A stretch of DNA of 64,000 nt from Plutella xylostella (taxonomy: Eukaryota > Arthropoda > Insecta > Lepidoptera > Plutellidae), in the NCBI RefSeq assembly GCF_932276165.1, contig NC_064011.1:1691501-1755500 (forward strand). The letters run 5' to 3'. The stretch's first letter is position 1, and each line of letters opens with the position of its first letter. Positions 53,301 to 63,225 of the stretch are shown one piece after another. A program made the position numbers and the translations under genes. The notes beneath the pieces are model-generated. The model saw only the letters and a list, made by a program, of their open reading frames with translations. It did not search any database and was not told the origin of the DNA.

Positions 53301-55764
53301 TTAAGTGGCAGTGGACTGGTCACTATGTCGAAAAACCGATGACCGATGGGGTAAACGTGTTCTGGAGTGGAGGCCGCGACTAGGCAAACGTAGTATGGGA
53401 CGCCCTCCGGCTAAATGGAGTGACGTCTTGCGAAAGGTGGCTGCTTACGATTGGATGCGGAAAGCTAAAGATCGCATCCAGTGGCGTGCTTTGACCTACG
53501 TCCAGCAGTGGACTGCTATAGGGCTGACGACTTGCGAAAGGTGACTGGATATGATTGGATGCGGAAAGCTAAAGATCGCATTCAGTGGCGTGCTTCGGGA
53601 GAGGCCTACGTCCAGCAGTGGACTGCTATAGGCTAATGATGGATCCTCTCACCCAAAAACAGCTTGTCTGCGGCGGGCGACTCCTTGCTTGAGCTAAGCC
53701 AATCCTACATCGCGGAAGACTAATCCCTCACCCAGAAACAGCTTGTGTGAGGCCTGCGGCGGCGCGGCGGGCGAGTCGGTCGGCGGCATGCGCGTGAACT
53801 CGTCCGCGAAGTTGCACGTGTCGGCCGCGTGCGAGAGCGACGGCACGAAGTCATGCGACAGAGAAGTAAAGAACCTACATAGCTCACCGAGTTAGTAAGC
53901 TTAAGAAGAAATCCGACAGAGAACTAAAGCCACCGACACAGCTCACCGAGAGTAAGCTAAGTGGCAGTAGGCTGGTCACTATGTCGAAGAACCGATGACC
54001 GATGGGGAAATCGTGTTCCGGAGTGTCCTAGATGGGGTGACGACTTCCGAAAGGTGGCTGCTTATGATTGGATACGGAAAGCTAAAGATCGCATCCAGTG
54101 GCGTGCTTTGGCCTACGTCTAGCAGTGGACTGCTATAGGCCGATGATGGATTCCCTCACCCAGAAACTCTTTGCTTGAACTAATCCTACATCGCGGAAGA
54201 CAATTCCCCTCACCCAGAAACAGCTTGTGTGAGGCCTGCGGCGGCGCGGCGGGCGAGTCGGTCGGCGGCATGCGCGTGAACTCGTCCGCGAAGTTGCACG
54301 TGTCGGCCGCGTGCGAGAGGGAAGGGACGAAGGGCGCGGCGACCCCGCGGCGCGCTACCAGCTCCCAGTCTAGTTTCTGCGAAAGAGATGGAGGTGATGG
54401 TGAAGATGCTGTATTTTGTTATGTGTGTGTTATGTGTTAAATAAGATAGGGGTTTGATTGAGGAAAAAAGTGAGTGTTTTGGTTCAGACAATGATTTTAA
54501 ACGATAGCATCAGTTTTGCAGCAATTTTGTAACTGAAATGGTAGAAGAATAATTATGAGATACTGTAATTTTTGATAGCTAAAGATTATCCAAAATAGTT
54601 TCTTTCAAGAGCCAGACTAATATTTCTCGACTATTTAAGTATGTATCTGCACAATTATATTGTAACGTACAATTAACAATTTAATAAGGATACAATAGGC
54701 GGTCTTATCACTAAAAGCGCTCTCTGCCAGACAACCTTTAGATTAAGATTGGGTGCAGTGCACATGTTTATTTATTTATTTATTTATTATAGGTAGATAC
54801 ACCAAACACATGTTAAAAAGGAATGTAGTTTCATTAATATACTACACACTAACTGAAATGATGTCTATGTCTATCATAGTATACAAGTCCGTACCTGAAA
54901 GAAGGGGTGTCTCTTGAGCTCCTCGGCGTCGCCCTCGCCGCCGCCGAGCCGCCGCCGCGGGTCCTTCACCAGCAGCCTGCGATACACAAATAATACTGTT
55001 AATTACTGGCTGTCCCCGCGAGCTTCGCTTCGCCTTAAAAAGTTTTCCCGTTGGAATTCCGGGATAAAAAGTAGCCTATGTTCTTTCTCAGGGTTTAGAC
55101 GATCGGTATATTAAATTTCATTTAAATCCGTTCAGTACTTTTGGCGTGAAAGAGTAACAGACAGACAGACATAGTTACTTTCGCATTTATAATATTATTA
55201 GGATTAGGATATTTAATATGTCATTCATCTTAGTATTATCATAATATATGCCCTCCTGCTGAGTGTTGCTATTTATTTATTCTTTATTGCACAATTTACA
55301 AACAGTAATAATGTACGATAAGGTGGTGCTAAAAGCATTTTCTGCCAGTAAACCTGCAGGAGACACTACACTCTCTCTACGGTGCCGGTGTTCTTCACTT
55401 CTTCGACAGTGAACGGACAACATGAGGGTGTCCCACGCTACACAAACACGGTTAAACAAGTGTATATAAGTAAATTTGTCAGATTTTTAAAACACTGTTT
55501 AACAAGTGTTAAAAACGATTTTGTAGGCGTTTGATAGCGCTAAACACCAGTTAAATACTGTCTAAGCGCCATCTATCGCCTCCCGCTTTACTTCTTGATA
55601 AAGTCCCGCCCCTCGGCGCCGACGTCCGGCGGGACGGGGTAGCTGCAGCGCACGATGCGCTTCGTGATCTCCTGTTGTGTGTTCTTCTCTCCTTCGACGG
55701 TGAAGGGTGAGGCGCCCGTGAGTAGCTCGTAAGTGAGGACGCCCACCGACCACCAGTCTACCGC
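46237..55764 (-). CDS. JIL-1: MSK/JIL-1-type tandem protein kinase, last 11 exons (813 aa, 5' end outside)
   Basis: The exons on the minus strand are 55764-55592, 54976-54895, 54376-54214, 52365-52253, 51887-51768, 51405-51301, 50485-50321, 49820-49708, 49127-48943, 48235-48087 and 47310-46237. All are GT-AG and in phase, 2442 nt. They encode the end of an AGC kinase domain (AVDWWSVGVLTYELLTGASP), its tail with an FLGYSYVAPSILF hydrophobic motif, a CaMK-type second kinase domain and a lysine-rich tail. The second domain has GDGSYSV, AVKIV, HRDVKP, DFGFARF, TTPCF and AAPEV. The paired domains and hydrophobic motif are characteristic of mitogen/stress-activated kinases, whose fly member JIL-1 phosphorylates histone H3 on chromosomes. 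That role is inferred here from the family. Several exons have partial copies beside them. Confidence 0.9.
47642..47780 (-). pseudogene. Partial copy of kinase exon 48087-48235
   Basis: The copy keeps about 45 codons and the donor GTGAGT but lacks the exon's first codons and any acceptor. Compared with the parent it has about 9 synonymous changes and 2 replaced residues (GM to DT). Offset from the parent is 445 bp. Confidence 0.75.
47835..48046. mobile_element. MITE-like repeat, GTCGATAAATTCGTTTAATG family
   Basis: Inverted ends GTCGATAAATTCGTTTAATG and GCATCAAACAAGTTTTTCGACG. A related copy is at 49955-50085 and a more decayed one at 47400-47600, all in kinase introns. Confidence 0.6.
48087..48235 (-). 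CDS. JIL-1: Kinase exon: end of C-terminal kinase domain
   Basis: It encodes PEFDAAPDYVKKVLTGLLQQ, DPSRRMPLETVLEILRTAVG, ending in QLT at GTGAGT. It includes the subdomain XI arginine (DPSRR). Confidence 0.9.
48732..48872 (-). pseudogene. Partial copy of kinase exon 48943-49127
   Basis: It aligns in frame from SYTAVCDLWSLGMTLRYLLL to NFVLEG and keeps the GTGAGT donor. It lacks the AAPEVLD start of the parent. Over the last 30 codons, all seven changed codons are synonymous (for example AGA to CGC, TTG to CTT). No good acceptor exists in the needed phase. Confidence 0.75.
48943..49127 (-). CDS. JIL-1: Kinase exon: APE motif and subdomain IX
   Basis: It starts LPYAAPEVLDRVIGVSTSYT and contains CDLWSLGMTLRYLLLG, phase 2 to 1. 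Confidence 0.9.
49708..49820 (-). CDS. JIL-1: Kinase exon: DFG motif and activation loop
   Basis: NILLTSPRLQEADIKLGDFG, then FARFIPPDRSRMTTPCF. The TTPCF threonine corresponds to the activation-loop site of MSK kinases. Donor GTGAGA. Confidence 0.9.
49955..50085. mobile_element. MITE-like repeat, second copy of the 47835 family
   Basis: GTTATCGACGTCGATAAACT and CGTTTAATGCGCGTTCCACC match 47835-47880. An inverted segment at the other end (GTTTATCTACGTTGACAACG) closes it. Confidence 0.55.
50321..50485 (-). CDS. JIL-1: Kinase exon: catalytic loop HRDVKP
   Basis: AFTYIVTELCTGGELTLHKV to HRDVKPM, phase 0. The usual HRDLKPEN reads HRDVKPMN across the exon junction. The catalytic D, K and N are kept. 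Confidence 0.9.
50905..51300 (-). repeat. Three extra copies of a kinase exon in a 132-bp tandem array
   Basis: Unit starts at 50905, 51037 and 51169 precede the parent exon at 51301, each exactly 132 bp apart. Each unit holds 24 codons of the exon (EVECLRACQRSPRVVELADV to HDE) followed by GTATGT (GTAATA in the first). Each is preceded by TACAACAG, an acceptor-like sequence, and by a (TACA)-rich spacer. Sequence is essentially identical between units. Each copy could in principle splice as an in-frame 72-nt cassette. Confidence 0.9.
51301..51405 (-). CDS. JIL-1: Kinase exon: C-helix region
   Basis: IVSAHAPHVRQEVECLRACQ to HDE, phase 0, with a GTCCACAG acceptor that the three copies lack. QEVECL supplies the C-helix glutamate. 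Confidence 0.85.
51666..51716 (-). pseudogene. Partial copy of kinase exon 51768-51887
   Basis: It copies the last 17 codons (CRRCVHRQTGAEYAVK region) plus donor GTGAGT and intron start, 102 bp from the parent. The two base changes are synonymous. Confidence 0.75.
51768..51887 (-). CDS. JIL-1: Kinase exon: glycine loop and VAVK lysine
   Basis: DSPFFRKYSVDLSAPPLGDG, SYSVCRRCVHRQTGAEYAVK, phase 0 to 0, between ATCGGCAG and GTGAGT. Confidence 0.9.
52253..52365 (-). CDS. JIL-1: Kinase exon: hydrophobic motif, linker
   Basis: GYSYVAPSILFSDNVISDQL, then WQEATGQQQDKLKGWIAK, phase 1 to 0. The donor is GTAACC. The serine of GYSY matches the regulatory hydrophobic-motif site of MSKs. Confidence 0.85.
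52821..53018 (-). pseudogene. Decayed copies of kinase exon 54214-54376
   Basis: At 52898-53018, codons for HAADTCNFADEFTRMPPTDS to KLFLG and the GTGAGG donor are copied; the acceptor end is missing. A scrap with only the last codons and donor is at 52821-52845. Confidence 0.7.
53262..53314. repeat. Near-perfect palindrome, 26-bp arms, 1-nt centre
   Basis: CCACTGCCACTTAAGCTTAC at 53262 continues to 53287. Its exact complement follows from 53289 to 53314. Confidence 0.85.
53305..53632 (+). mobile_element. Non-LTR retrotransposon ORF2 3' end, copy between exon copies
   Basis: The plus frame reads CRKTDDRWGKRVLEWRPRLG, KRSMGRPPAKWSDVLRKVAA, YVQQWTAIG. A rearranged repeat of the last part follows. 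A related copy is at 53955-54148. Confidence 0.8.
53732..53851 (-). pseudogene. Partial copy of kinase exon 54214-54376
   Basis: It copies the last 40 codons and the GTGAGG donor, 482 bp from the parent and separated from it by the retrotransposon fragment at 53955-54148. Confidence 0.75.
53955..54148 (+). mobile_element. Second retrotransposon ORF2 3' fragment
   Basis: VGWSLCRRTDDRWGNRVPEC, then KVAAYDWIRKAKDRIQWRAL, with frame breaks. It matches 53305-53632 but is shorter. Confidence 0.7.
54214..54376 (-). CDS. JIL-1: Kinase exon: AGC C-terminal tail
   Basis: KLDWELVARRGVAAPFVPSL, SHAADTCNFADEFTRMPPTD to KLFLG, phase 0 to 1. This copy alone has the TTTCGCAG acceptor and the exon's start. 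Confidence 0.85.
54895..54976 (-). CDS. JIL-1: Kinase exon: end of N-terminal kinase domain
   Basis: LLVKDPRRRLGGGEGDAEEL, then KRHPFFQ, phase 2 to 0. The donor is GTACGG. Confidence 0.9.
55006..55206 (+). repeat. Copy of the CTAGCTGTTCCCGCG repeat family
   Basis: CTGGCTGTCCCCGCG to TATAATATTATTAGGATTAG, as at 6936-7155, but with a shorter (CAGA)n tract. Confidence 0.7.
55592..55764 (-). CDS. JIL-1: Kinase exon: AGC kinase domain, first exon in window
   Basis: AVDWWSVGVLTYELLTGASP, FTVEGEKNTQQEITKRIVRC to RDFIKK, phase 0 to 2. Earlier exons with the N-lobe, HRD and DFG of this domain are not found up to 64000. Confidence 0.9.
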
Positions 55765-55834
55765 CTGGGAAGGAAGGAAAAGTTTGCTATTAGATATGGT
55801 AAAAGAGTGATTTTTCTTCGCTAAGGGTATGAAT

Positions 55835-55935
55835 ACACCTACCGAGTAGAGTGGCCGAGACAGTGTCAATTGCAAGCCGTTTATTGGTCGAGCATCAGCT
55901 GAGTATGCTGTCTCGCCACTCTACTCGGTAGGTGT
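55835..55935. mobile_element. MITE-like inverted repeat, 101 bp
   Basis: ACACCTACCGAGTAGAGTGG at 55835 and its complement CCACTCTACTCGGTAGGTGT ending 55935, arms about 27 bp with one unpaired base. It lies 70 bp from the acceptor of kinase exon 55592-55764. Confidence 0.75.
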
Positions 55936-57957
55936 AACAAGGGTATAAAGCTGGGAATACAAATTGCGGAGGTCGTCTCTGCAACGGTGTAAATAGGCGT
56001 GGCAAACATACTTCTGCAAGTACCATATAATATGAAATTTTGTGCTGCAACAATAATAAAAATTATACTAAGTATAAACGTGAAAGTTTGTATGTAAATA
56101 TGGATGTTTTTTACTCGTTCACAAGAAATCGGATGGACAATTTTTTTAGAAATTTGAGATTTAGTTAGCAGGACACCTGGATTAAAATAACACATAGTTG
56201 TGGAAGATTGTTGGCCTCTGCCAAGGAGCTACAGTATCCAGAAAAGATTTAACCATAGGTAACTATTATAACTAGCAAACTACCACAATTTAATCCAAGG
56301 ACCCTTGCCAAATATAAATAAACGACGAAGTTTAGTACAACAAAGAACCGAGTTATTAAAACCTTATTCGGATATCGATTACTAAACGTGTTCAACGCTA
56401 CCATTCTGGTAAATAATGGAAGGTATCGGTAGTGTGATTACATTATGGGGGATACAGTGTTATTAGTTAGTAAGTCGAAGAAAGAGAAGCTAATACTCTG
56501 CAGTAAGTTTTACAAATTTTACCAGTCAACAAAAAAATATTGAAATATGGAAAATGGACATACTGAGCATCTCTTTATCTGACAATACACGACTTGAGGA
56601 ATTAACAATTTGTATAACCTAATTTCGCTGAATAAAAAGTAATCTATAAAAAACTAAACAACCTGCTTCTCTGAAAGCATTGTTAATGTCGACTAATGCA
56701 AATACTTTTAGTGGAACAGGGCTTAAAACCTATTCAATGGCAAAGAAAATGGAAGCGATCCGCTCTATTTCTTTTTGTTCATCATACTTTATCGATTAGT
56801 GGCCGGGCACTAGGTTATACAAGGTTTACCTAAACAATTTCATTAACCAAGTTCAATTTATACCCTACGTGTGTTACTTACAAGATTTATTACAAAATAA
56901 CAAACTTGCGAATCTTGCGGTCATGTTTAAACCAAAATAACAAATAATAAAATAGGCCTGTTCGTTTCGATGAAACTTTGGCATTTTTAACCGACTTCGA
57001 ATTACTTTAATTTCTTTACTTTTTTCGTTTCGCCGATTACAGCAACACTTTCATACAATTCTCTCTGGCGACTAAAGTACTTAGCCAAGTATTTGGCGAG
57101 CCCAAAATCGTGCCAGTACCAAAGAGTATACGCCGACTTTCACTCCGCTCTTTAGAAATTTTCGCAAGCCAACCAACTAGCTGCTACAACAAGGTCAATT
57201 TGCCAAAGTAATGAGATATTTTTTGTCTAAGAACAGGTAGATGGGATGGAATTTTATAAGCGAATTTCCCTAAAGGCTGGTCAATGATACTAAACAATAT
57301 CTGCTATTTTTTACAAAATTGTGTGTATGTTTTGATATTTTGTGCAAACGATAAAATTATTTATTTATTTAATACTTTATTGCACAAATATGAGATATAA
57401 GTGTACAAAAGGTGGACTTAATGCTAAAAGCATTACAGTTTACTGTGATGAAACAAATCTTTTGTGACTTTAGTAGGTAAACAACAAAGATTTTGCATCA
57501 AAATCTAAAGACAGTATTTAACAGATGTTTATCGCTGTCAAAACACTTGTTCGTTTTAAACACTTATTAAATTATGCTTAAAGTTTTGTTGTTTTTGTAA
57601 TACAGAAAGTATTTACCTTATACTGTGAAAACTATACCAAGTGACAAACATGGAACCATAAATACAAAAATATTTATATTATTTATCTAGTCCAATTTCA
57701 GCCACGAACCAACTCTAGTTTGTACACATAAAGAAAGGTATTTGAAAGCCATAAATCAATCGGGGTTGCTAGTTAAAAACCTACTTTTATTGGCTCGAGT
57801 TTTTGCACGACATCAAAATCACGATATTTGAAGATTCAATACGTTTATTGCTTCGATATTTCAATAGTTATTTACTTTTATATTCGATAGTTAACATCAA
57901 CATCGTTATTAATGATTGCAAGAATTGTGAAATCTATTGCCCGTTATTTATTTATTA

Positions 57958-58174
57958 CTAGCTGTTCCCGCGAGCTTCGCTTCGCCTTAAAAAGTTTTTC
58001 CGTGGGAATTCCGGGATAAAAAGTAGCCTATGTTCTTTCTCAGGGTCTAGACCATCTGTATACCTATTATTATAATTTCATTCAAATCCGTTCAGTAGTT
58101 TTGGCGTGAAAGAGTAACAGACAGACATACAGACAGACACAGTTACTTTCGCATTTATAATATTAGTTAGGATT
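57958..58174 (+). repeat. Copy of the CTAGCTGTTCCCGCG repeat family
   Basis: Full-length, ends CTAGCTGTTCCCGCG and TATAATATTAGTTAGGA, nearly identical to 6936-7155 with a shorter CAGA tract. Confidence 0.75.
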
Positions 58175-59548
58175 GCATCCCGCAATGGACGCTCACTTCT
58201 CTACCTAGACTTTCCGTTCATATACAGGGTGTTGTGAGTCAGAGTTGAAAGGGGGTGACACAGGTGGTCATCGTCAAAAACTTTTACTTAACCCTTTTTG
58301 TAACACTCTGTATGAACTATGAACTCTTACACGGAAGCGTAGTGAATGCAATATTGTATTTCTGCTTTCCTTGTATGAGCTTACATGTATTGAGTGTTTA
58401 TTTTATTTTCATGTGAAAAGCTGTTAATTCAATACAACTGATACAGCTACATAACAACACACGATAATGCATTCTACGAACTCAAGTTCACGTCTAGAGT
58501 CCGACAATTGTAACTTTGCATCAAAAACTCGTGCCAATAACAACAATAAGGTTATTACGGCATTATTCTTTGTAATTTCTAGCACTGACCACTACTCATA
58601 ATAATTTTCATTCATTTGGGGATACCATTGAAGAAAAAAATATCTACCATCTTTTACCCGGTGCAAAGTTAGCGATGTCTGACTCTATATTACTGTACTT
58701 CGGCTAACACAACCAGAAGTGGATTACCGACAGATTTTTCACAAGGCAACAGGCATTTTATAGATAGAAAAAAAAACCTGAATAACCATAGACGCCAACA
58801 AACAGCCTAATAAAGGAATGTTCATACAAAAGCGGCAATACACGTGTATAATAAGGAAAAAAATCGCCATTGTTGGCTTACTTAGTTAGCTTTTATTTTG
58901 AAGTGGCAAGCAAAATGTGATATGAAGGCATAGAGTACAGTCTGAGGAAAAAAACCTGACCCCTCTCAGAGTGTTACTGCTGCTTGAGGGGTATATCTGC
59001 TCTAGAATGTACCTACGTTTTTGATAATTTTGGCTAATTGCCTGAACAGATAAATTACATCGAAATGAAATGACATATAAATGTAAAGTAGACATGGACC
59101 AAATAGTCCAAATACCAACAATACAGGATGAAAACCTGAATATGAAATTGCAAATCTAAATACTGAAACTTATGGTTCAATTTAACAATTCTTGTAGGTA
59201 CTTATTATGATTAATTTCATACATAATTATGTATGATAACAAAATATGCTCAACTGTCAGTTTCACAACTTATAATAATGTCAAGTAAAGCAGAACTTAA
59301 CTGTTGAATGCAGCGCATCGATTGGCTGAATTGTAGTTGAGTAGCTCATAAGTTCAATCTTAGGTAGAGTAACTTAAGTGTGAAACCGGGTTTTAGAATA
59401 TTAGTTCGCTTGGTAACTGAGGTTATAGCTTTGTTATTGCTAGGTAACAATGCATTATATGCGATTTTATCGCCCGTTTAAACTTGACTTATTGTATCTT
59501 TGACAGCTACTATACCTGTGTATTCCTTCGCAAAAAATCCATCCAATA

Positions 59549-59784
59549 TACACTGATGGGCAATGAAAAAGTTCCACTCACAAAAACTGACACCAAACAA
59601 TCCCAATTTTTTCAAACATTTAATATAAAATTTGAACATAATATTACTGTTTTAGCTGGTAATATCCTGATGCTCTGTTAAATGTACTTCAATGTTGCAG
59701 AAGGCGTCACTAAGCTAGCCTTTTCCGTTTAGGAGTAATTTGGTGGTTTTCTCAGTGGAACCTTTTCATTGCCCGTGAGTGTAT
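59549..59784. mobile_element. MITE, GGGCAATGAAAA family, copy 2
   Basis: TACACTGATGGGCAATGAAA and the complement at 59760-59784 match the element at 38085-38330 along its length. Confidence 0.75.
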
Positions 59785-59904
59785 TATACAGGTTAAATTT
59801 TGACAGTGAACTTTATATTAGTAGGCTGATAAAATGAGCACAACTATAAATTTTAGTATGAAAAGTTATGTATATAGTATAAAATCAAATTGATAAAATT
59901 TTAA

Positions 59905-60966
59905 TTAATTTATTTATTTATTTATTTAAGAAAACTTACAGCTAACACATTTATTATATATAGTAAAAAGTAAAAAACAAAAAGCCAATTAAAAGTTTTC
60001 ACTAATAGCTTACAATTTTAAAAAAGCCAGGGAAGCCGCTGTTTGTACAACCAATTGCGAATAAAATATTAATAAAACTAAAACCTACATTCTTAAAGGT
60101 AAGATAATTGCAACACAAAAAAAAAGCTAGACAAACTTAGAACTAAACTTATCAGTTAAGAAATAATAAATGCTCTTGACATCACTATTAAATAAATCAA
60201 TATCACTGCATTCAATTGCCAGGGAGTTAAACAAGTGGGATGCTCTTAAAAGAAATGAGTTACGACGGTAATTCGTATGAACCACCGGCACATGCAAAAT
60301 TAACTTACGGCGGATTTGACGTTGGGGAACTAAAATGTTAATTTTATTTAATAATTCAGGACAATCAATGAGATTCTGACATAACTTCAGGAGAAATGCG
60401 ATGTCTGACGCATCTCTTCTAATATAAAGAGGAAGTAAATGGAATTGATTACAATGGAATTCGTAACTTATTCTAGGGATTTTAAATTTGAAACACAAGT
60501 ACCGAATAAACTTTTTCTGAATGGATTCCAGCTTCAATTTGTAGATCTCATAGTGTGGGTTCCAAACTTGACATGCATATTCAAGATGACTTCTTACTAA
60601 AGCACAATAGAGCATTTTGATCGATTTCATTCGTTTAAAATGTTTACAAGACCGTATAAGAAAACCAAGAGCTCTATATGCTTTATTAACCACGCTCTCA
60701 ATGTGGTGACCAAAAATCAACTTGGTGTCCATTATCACTCCCAAATCTCTGATTTTATTACAACTTGTAATGGTTTCGGTGTAAATACTGTAAGAGACAC
60801 TTGCGAGATTTCGTTTACGGCCAAACGATACCGAAAAACACTTTGAAACATTAATATCTAACTTGTTTAGGATACAATACGATATAACTCGAATGATCAT
60901 ACTAATTTGCCCATAACAGTAAAAATCACGAATTTCAGCCCATTCACAAACAAACTTATAACACAA
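59905..60966 (-). mobile_element. 5'-truncated Jockey-like LINE, end of reverse transcriptase ORF
   Basis: The minus-strand frame 60966-60127 (279 codons) carries reverse-transcriptase C-terminal motifs: IRDLGVIMDTKLIFGHHIES, KAYRALGFLIRSCKHF, LVRSHLEYACQVWNPHY, IQKKFIRYL. The element ends in a (TAAA)n tail at 59905-59928 on this strand. The reading frame is intact in what remains. The upstream catalytic YxDD and endonuclease are absent. Confidence 0.85.
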
Positions 60967-63034
60967 ATTACAAATACATAACTAACCTTGCCTAGGACAG
61001 TTTCAGCACAGACAATATACACTGCCGCCGCTATTAATACAAAACAGTCCTTAAACAAACACACGTAAAGACGAAAATAGAACGGCGAGAGCGAGCCTTG
61101 ATCGTGGCGCAAGCGAGGCCAGAGAAACACGCTAGCTATAATATTTCCTGTAGACATTTACACGGCTAATGCAAAATTAACCTTAATAGGTGAAGTTTAG
61201 AGGCGGTATTCGGGTGACAGGGGTGGGTAGTTAGGGCTGTATGCAAGTGAAGATATTAGTTTGTAGGTCGAGAAGATTTTACAGATTTTTTGGCAGTATA
61301 TTGGATAGCAACAGTGGATTTGAAATTTCATTTCAAACTGAAGTTTGGTTGTGACTGCCGCAAAACCGTTAGTTGACTCGAGTAGACGAAATTAACTGCA
61401 ACATGAAAATGAAATGAAAACATTTATTTGCCTATTTGGTTTGGAAATGGGTTCCTGGCTCCCAAACTAGGATAGAGAAGGATGGAAGCGCCTGGTGTCA
61501 GCCCCAGACTCCTCGGAGGAGTAGCGGGATTGAAGAAGAAACTAGGATACCCTGTGCTATGGGTAGCCAACGCTATGTGCTATGGGTAACATATAACTCT
61601 TCAGTTTCAACACATCCAAAGTTAAAAACCATCTACAATGATATTAGAGTACTTAAATATGTCAGCGACTGACACTGACACAATATCTAGTGACAAGCCA
61701 ATCTCACCAAAGGTGACAATCCCTAGTCTAGCTCTTGTGCTTGTCACCGACACTATAAGACAAGAAAATATAAATCGGAAACAAATACATTTACGTACAT
61801 AATGAGGTATAATGAGAACACAAAACATATCATTTTAAAATACATAAACAAACAATACAAAACCTGTGACATTACCGATTCCCACAGGTTTAAATTACAT
61901 AACAAGGACATATAACATGATATAATTGTACAGTATCCTTGATTTTATACACGTGCATCGCGTTATGTATTATATTATGTAGTTATGTATTCTTCTATAG
62001 CGAGGTTATAATAATATTTCTGTATTGAAAAGAAATGCAATCGATTTGATAGAGTAAAAATATAAACAGTTATTCATATTGACACTATTATGTATCAGAG
62101 CAAATACATTATATTGCTTAATATGTGTTGGATAAGTTGTAAAATAACCCTCAGAAAGAGTTTGACTCAGGACCACAACGGGATCTCTGAAAAACTTCTG
62201 TTATAAAAGACCTAGATGCAGCAATTGAAATCCCAAAATTTATTGAATAACATAGCTTAGATATAACATGCACATGCACATGTAGGTTTCAGCTTAGTAT
62301 ACCCTTTTTGCAACACCTGTACATAAATATTGTAGTAATGTAAGAGTAATGTATTTAATATAGATTTCACTGTGTACCCGTTGTGAAATTGGCCGTGACG
62401 GACCGAATTCGTTTTTTAAAGTGAATCTGTGAACTAAACTACACGGTGAAAGTGAAGTGATGGCTGGTCGCTTGTAGAGTATGAGTTGGGAGGTTTCCTG
62501 TCTTTTACTCACCATGGAGAAACCGAGGGGTCGTTTAGGTTTGGAAAATTCAACTCTCCATGGTAAAAAGTCACAAAACCAACAAAGTTTCTATTAAAAA
62601 TAAGAAAAAACGAGAATTTTCAAATCATTCCTTTTTCCTAGAAAACTCCACTAGATGTACTTACATGTTTTCTTCATATTTATAAGAAATAGATCACGCC
62701 TTTCCCATTTATAATTATTAATAATATATTATGCGTGCATGCATGTTACTAGATGTTTTCACGTAAACTATATTTTTGTTTTAGTTATGAGCACGTTTAA
62801 GCTCAATGTCATACCAGATCTTGGAAAAATGGTAGATGTTAACTTACACATGACTTCAACAAGTCCTTAGTAAAGTGGTGGCATAGCTGAAGATGAAGAC
62901 AAAACTACTTTTGTTCAATAGTAATTACATCAAACAAAAAATATATATCAGAATTAGACGCCTTATTACTAATCGACAACCATGGCATATTCTTCCAGAA
63001 AATCATTAATTTTTACAAGGTCCCCCTCTCTCTC

Positions 63035-63225
63035 TCAGCCTTCTATAGTCCACTGTTGGATATAGGCCTCTCCTAACGATCGCCACCCCAAACGGTCACC
63101 TGCCATCTGCATCCAGCGGCTTCCCGCTACCTTTCGCAGATCATCAGACCAACGGGTTGGGGGGCGACCGACACGCCGTTTGCCGACACGGGGTTCCACT
63201 CCAGAACCTTTCTACTCGAAGGTCC
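63035..63225 (-). mobile_element. Inverted retrotransposon ORF2 3' fragment
   Basis: TCCACTGTTGGATATAGGCC, GGCGACCGACACGCCGTTTG and GGGGTTCCACTCCAGAACC are the reverse complement of the VLEWRPRLGKR ... EAYVQQWTAIG terminus. Confidence 0.7.
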
